DNA of 64,000 nt from the NCBI RefSeq assembly GCF_029227915.1, contig NC_079880.1:5334001-5398000 (forward strand), read 5' to 3'. A program made the position numbers and the translations under genes. Each line of letters opens with the position of its first letter. The stretch's first letter is position 1. Shown piece by piece: positions 60,601-64,000 of the stretch. Under the pieces are notes generated by a model. That model saw only the letters and a list, made by a program, of their open reading frames with translations, ran no database searches and was not told where the DNA came from. The stretch comes from Hydractinia symbiolongicarpus. Taxonomy: Eukaryota > Cnidaria > Hydrozoa > Anthoathecata > Hydractiniidae.

Positions 60601-61820
60601 AACTACAAGTCTCATGCGTTTTAGTGGTGAAAAAATAATTTAAAAAATCGTTCGGGAAATGAGTTTACTCACAGGGTACTTTCTTTGTATACATTCGACT
60701 ATACGGGTCAAGCCCGGGATTTACGGGAATGGCGGGTTTTCGTTTGCCTGCGATTAAACTTCTTTTATTCAGCGTCTCATCAAAAATGAAAACATTTTTA
60801 AAAACTACAAGTCTCATGCGTTGTAGTGGTGAAAAAATAATTTAAAAAATCGTTCGAAAAATGAGTTTACTCCCTGGGTAATTTCTTTGTATACTTTTGA
60901 CTATACGGGCCGAGTCCGGGTTTACGAGAAATGGCGGGTTTTCGTTTGCCGGCAATTAAACTTCTTTTATTCAGCGTCTCATGAAAAAGGAAAACATTTT
61001 TAAGAACTATAAGTCTCATGGGTTTTAGTGGTGAAATAATAATTTAAAAAATCGTTCGGGAAATGAGTTTACATCCCGGGTACTTTCTTTACTATACGGG
61101 CAAAGCCCGTGATTTACGGGAAATCGCGGGTTTTCGTTTGCCGGCGATTAAACTTCTTTTATTCAGCGTCTCATCAAAAATGAAAACATTTTTGAAAACT
61201 ACAAGTCTCATGCGTTTTAGTGGTGAAAAGATAATTTAGAAAATAGTTTTGGAAATGAGTTTACTCACAGGTTACTTTCTTTGTATACATTCGACTATAC
61301 CGACCAAGCCTGGGATTTACGGGCAATCGCGGGTTTTCGTTTGCTGGCGATTAAACCACTTTCATTAAGCGTCTCATCAAAAATGAAAACATTTCTGAAA
61401 ACTACAAGTCTCATGCGTTTAAGTGGTGAAAAAATAATTTAAAAAATCGTTCGGGAAATGAGTTTACTCACAGGGTACTTTCTTTGTATACATTCGACTA
61501 TACGGGCCAAGCCCGGGATTTACGGGAAATGGCGGGTTTTCGTTTGCCGGCGATTAAACTTCTTTTATTCAGCGTCTCATCAAAAATGAAAACATTTTTA
61601 AAAACTACAAGTCTCATGCGTTGTAGTGGTGAAAAAATAATTTAAAAAATCGTTCGGGAAATGAGTTTACTCACAGGGTACTTTCTTTGTATACATTCGA
61701 CTATACGGGCCAAGCCCGGGATTTACGGGAAATGGCGGGTTTTTGTTTGCCGGCAATTAAACTTCTTTTATTCAGAATCTCATCAAAAATGAAAACATTT
61801 TTAAAAACTACAAGTCTCAT
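60600..61820 (+). repeat. Mosaic monomers with a second-order chimeric junction
   Basis: This resembles the 1,206-bp unit (GTCAAGCCCGGG, GCCTGCG, TTCGAAAAATG, CATGAAAAAGG) but at about 61091 the deleted junction runs directly into GGGCAAAGCCCGTG, not into GGGCCGAGTCC. Private changes include GAAAATAGTTTTGG (61240), CAGGTTACTTTC (61268), ATACCGACC (61298) and CAGAATCTC (61772). Confidence 0.74.
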
Positions 61821-62300
61821 GCGTTGTAGTGGTGAAAAATAATTTAAAAAATCGTTCCAAAAATGAGTTTACTCCCTGGGTAATTTTTTTGTATACTTTT
61901 GACTATACGGGCCGAGTCTGGGGTTTACGGGAAATGGCGGGTTTTCGTTTGCCGGCGATTAAACTTCTTTTATTCAGCGTCTCATCAAAAATGAAATCAT
62001 TTTTAAAAACTATAAGTCTCATGGGTTTTAGTGGTGAAATAATAATTTAAAAAATCGTTTGGGAAATGAGTTAACATCCCGGGTACTTTTTTTACTATAC
62101 GGGCCGAGTCCGGGATTTACGGAAATCGCAGGTTTTCGTTTGCCGGCGATTAAACTTCTTTTATTTAGCGTCTCATCAAAAATGAAAACATTTTTGAAAA
62201 CTACAAGTCTCATGCGTTTTAGTGGTGAAAAAATAATTTAAAAAATCGTTCGGGAAATGAGTTTACTCCCTGGGTACATTCTTTGTATACTTTTGAAAAT
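61820..62300 (+). repeat. Duplicate of 54.8/58.0 kb segment (offset 4,021 bp from the latter)
   Basis: 62028-62213 matches 58007-58192 and 54807-54992: GTTTGGGAAATGAGTTAACATCCCGGG, a seven-T run before ACTATACGGG, and TTATTTAGCGTC. It carries a deleted junction near 62090. The preceding monomer has GAAATCATTTTTAAAAAC, which breaks the A/T dyad, as in the two partner copies. Confidence 0.82.
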
Positions 62301-64000
62301 ACGGGCCGAGTCCGGGATTTATGGGAAATCGCAGGTTTTCGTTTCCCGGCGATTAAACTTCTTTTATTCAGCGTCTCATCAAAAATGAAAACATTTTTGA
62401 AAACTACAAGTCTCATGCGTTTTAGTGGTGAAAAGATAATTTAAATAATCGTTTTGAAAATGAGTTTACTCACAGGGTACTTTCTTTGTGTACATTCGAC
62501 TATACGGGCCAAGCCCGGGATTTACGGGAAATCGCGGGTTTTCGTTTGCTGGCGATTAAACCACTTTCATTGAGCGTCTCATCAAAAATGAAAACATTTC
62601 TGAAAACTACATGTCTCATGCGTTTTAGTGGTGAAAAAATAATTTAAAAAATCGTTCGGGAAATGAGTTTTCTCACAGGGTTCTTTCTTTGTATACATTC
62701 GACTATACGGGCCAAGCCCGGGATTTACGGGAAATGGCGGGTTTTCGTTTACCGGCGATTAAACTTCTTTTATTCAGCGTCTCATCAAAAATGAAAACAT
62801 TTTTAAAAACTACAAGTCTCATGCGTTGTAGTGGTGAAAAAATAATTTAAAAAATCGTTCGAAAAATGAGTTTACTCCCTGGGTAATTTCTTTGTATACT
62901 TTTGACTATACGGGCCGAGTCCGGGGTTTACGGGAAATGGCGGGTTTTCGTTTGCCGGCGATTAAACTTCTTTTATTCAGCGTCTCATCAAAAATGAAAA
63001 CATTTTTAAAAACTATAAGTCTCATGGGTTTTAGTGGTGAAAAAATAATTTAAAAAATCGTTCGAAAAATGAGTTTACTCCCTGGGTAATTTCTTTGTAT
63101 ACTTTTGACTATACGGGCCGAGTCCGGGGTTTACGGGAAATGGCGGGTTTTCGTTTGCCGGCGATTAAACTTCTTTTATTCAGCGTCTCATCAAAAATGA
63201 AAACATTTTTAAAAACTATAAGTCTCATGGGTTTTAGTGGTGAAAAAATAATTTAAAAAATCGTTCGGGAAATGAGTTTTCTCACAGGGTTCTTTCTTTG
63301 TATACATTCGACTATACGGGCCAAGCCCGGGATTTACGGGAAATGGCGGGTTTTCGTTTACCGGCGATTAAACTTCTTTTATTCAGCGTCTCATCAAAAA
63401 TGAAAACATTTTTAAAAACTACAAGTCTCATGCGTTGTAGTGGTGAAAAAATAATTTAAAAAATCGTTCGAAAAATGAGTTTACTCCCTGGGTAATTTCT
63501 TTGTATACTTTTGACTATACGGGCCGAGTCCGGGGTTTACGGGAAATGGCGGGTTTTCGTTTGCCGGCGATTAAACTTCTTTTATTCAGCGTCTCATCAA
63601 AAATGAAAACATTTTTGAAAACTACAAGTCTCATGCGTTTTAGTGGTGAAAAAATAATTTAAAAAATCGTTCGGGAAATAAGTTTACTCCCTGGGTACAT
63701 TCTTTGTATACTTTTGAAAATACGGGCGGAGTCCGGGATTTACGGGAAATCGCAGGTTTTTGTTTGCCGGCGATTAAACTTCTTTTATTCAGCGTCTCAT
63801 CAAAAATGAAAACATTTTTGAAAACTACAAGTCTCATGCGTTTTAGTGGTGAAAAGATAATTTAAAAAATCGTTTGGGAAATGAGTTTACTCCCTGGGTA
63901 CTTTCTTTGTATACTTTTGACTATGCGGGCCGAGTCCGGGGTTTACGGGAAATGGCAGGTTTTCGTTTGCCGGCGATTAAACCACTTTCATTAAGCGTCT
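62300..64000 (+). repeat. Right-edge monomers with a 609-bp trimer repeat
   Basis: TCTCACAGGGTTC occurs at 62671 and 63280 (609 bp, three monomers), each followed by GTTTACCGGCG and GTTGTAGTGG monomers. From about 63470 the sequence repeats 59640-60170 at +3,831 bp (TATGCGGGCC at 60091/63922). The window ends inside a chimeric GGCAGG/CCACTTTC monomer, so the array continues to the right. Confidence 0.82.

Larger units (their letters stand above)
1..64000 (+). repeat. Tandem satellite array, about 203-bp monomer, whole window
   Basis: The motif CTATACGGG recurs every 202-203 bp (for example at 1, 204, 407, 609, 812, 1015, 1217) and continues to the last base, always on the same strand. The shared monomer order is: GC-rich start, a GCCGGCGATTAAAC segment, an AGCGTCTCATC segment, an A/T-tract dyad, CTCATGCGTTTTAGTGG, an A-rich stretch ending in AATCGTTCGGG, and GTACTTTCTTTGTATAC before the next start. 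No unique sequence interrupts it and no inverted monomer was seen. This is the organisation of eukaryotic (peri)centromeric satellite DNA. I do not recognise it as a named family. The window contains no array boundary. Confidence 0.97.

Noticed and set aside
1-64000. CRISPR array or other prokaryotic repeat locus
   Set aside because: Units are about 203 bp, directly adjacent, with no unique spacers, no leader and no cas genes.
1-64000. Ribosomal DNA intergenic spacer or tandem RNA genes
   Set aside because: No rRNA, 5S, tRNA or snRNA sequence was recognised in any monomer, and no polymerase III internal boxes could be assigned with confidence.
1-64000. Transposon or retroelement insertions
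   Set aside because: The monomer register is continuous. Apart from small indels of 1-11 bp, no extra sequence, terminal repeats or target-site duplications were seen.
1-64000. Telomeric repeats or inverted monomers marking an array edge
   Set aside because: No short telomere-like tandem repeat and no orientation switch was found. CTATACGGG is always on the plus strand.
1-64000. A previously undescribed gene system (defence, biosynthetic or mobile)
   Set aside because: There are no genes at all in the window. The novelty, if any, is in the satellite's organisation and sequence.

Overview
This window is one uninterrupted tandem satellite-DNA array. From base 1 to base 64,000 a monomer of about 203 bp (observed 191-203 bp) repeats head to tail on the same strand, roughly 315 times. 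I found no protein-coding gene, RNA gene, transposon, CRISPR array or unique-sequence island, and neither edge of the array lies inside the window. The short open frames on both strands (up to 131 codons) are the monomer read in different frames. They recur as near-identical copies on both strands and are not genes.

A long, homogeneous satellite array with higher-order structure points to a eukaryotic nuclear chromosome, most likely centromeric, pericentromeric or other constitutive heterochromatin. I do not recognise the monomer as a named satellite, so I assign no species. A hand-built consensus is about 37% G+C. It has a GC-rich, CpG-rich first 60 bp and an A/T-tract-rich remainder. CpG is not depleted (about 12 per monomer, observed/expected about 1.7), which argues against long-standing heavy germline cytosine methylation.

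Monomers fall into two main families. Type 1 reads ATTCGACTATACGGGCCAAGCC at the monomer junction and usually CTTTCATTAAG further in. Type 2 reads TTTTGACTATACGGGCCGAGTCC and CTTCTTTTATTCAG. Several sharp subclasses sit within these: a 'GGATCTT' class (mostly left half), a deleted 192-bp class (only right of about 37.8 kb), a CCTAGG-marked class, a 'GAGTGCGA' class and others. Ordered groups of these subclasses form higher-order units of 2, 3, 4, 5, 6, 7, 8, 11 and 12 monomers.

Layout: 0.4-2.0 kb is a four-monomer tandem duplication. 2.4-15.3 kb holds two rearranged copies of a block of about 6 kb, with repeat offsets near 25, 26, 30, 35 and 40 monomers. 17.9-20.4, 20.3-22.75, 48.65-51.08 and 51.78-54.19 kb are six-monomer (about 1.2 kb) tandem duplications. 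22.5-27.0 kb is an almost perfect 11-monomer (2,229 bp) duplication. 27.8-29.4 kb (812 bp), 31.4-32.2 kb (405 bp), 33.65-36.5 kb (1,419 bp) and 44.2-46.25 kb (1,015 bp) are further tandem duplications. 36.8-40.2 kb and 40.6-47.3 kb carry 12- and 8-monomer periodicities. 53.5-64.0 kb is a mosaic dominated by the deleted monomer class, with repeat offsets of 394, 406, 799, 2,997, 3,200, 3,831 and 4,021 bp.

The interesting biology is the repeat's own architecture: helically spaced CGGG motifs, two dyads in type-1 monomers (one of which is re-formed in a shifted register in a subclass), a near-miss to the CENP-B box, duplication junctions that tend to fall in the GC-rich core, and left/right zonation of subclasses. 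All coordinates of duplicated blocks were found by eye from diagnostic variants. Unless stated otherwise, edges are uncertain by some tens of bases.
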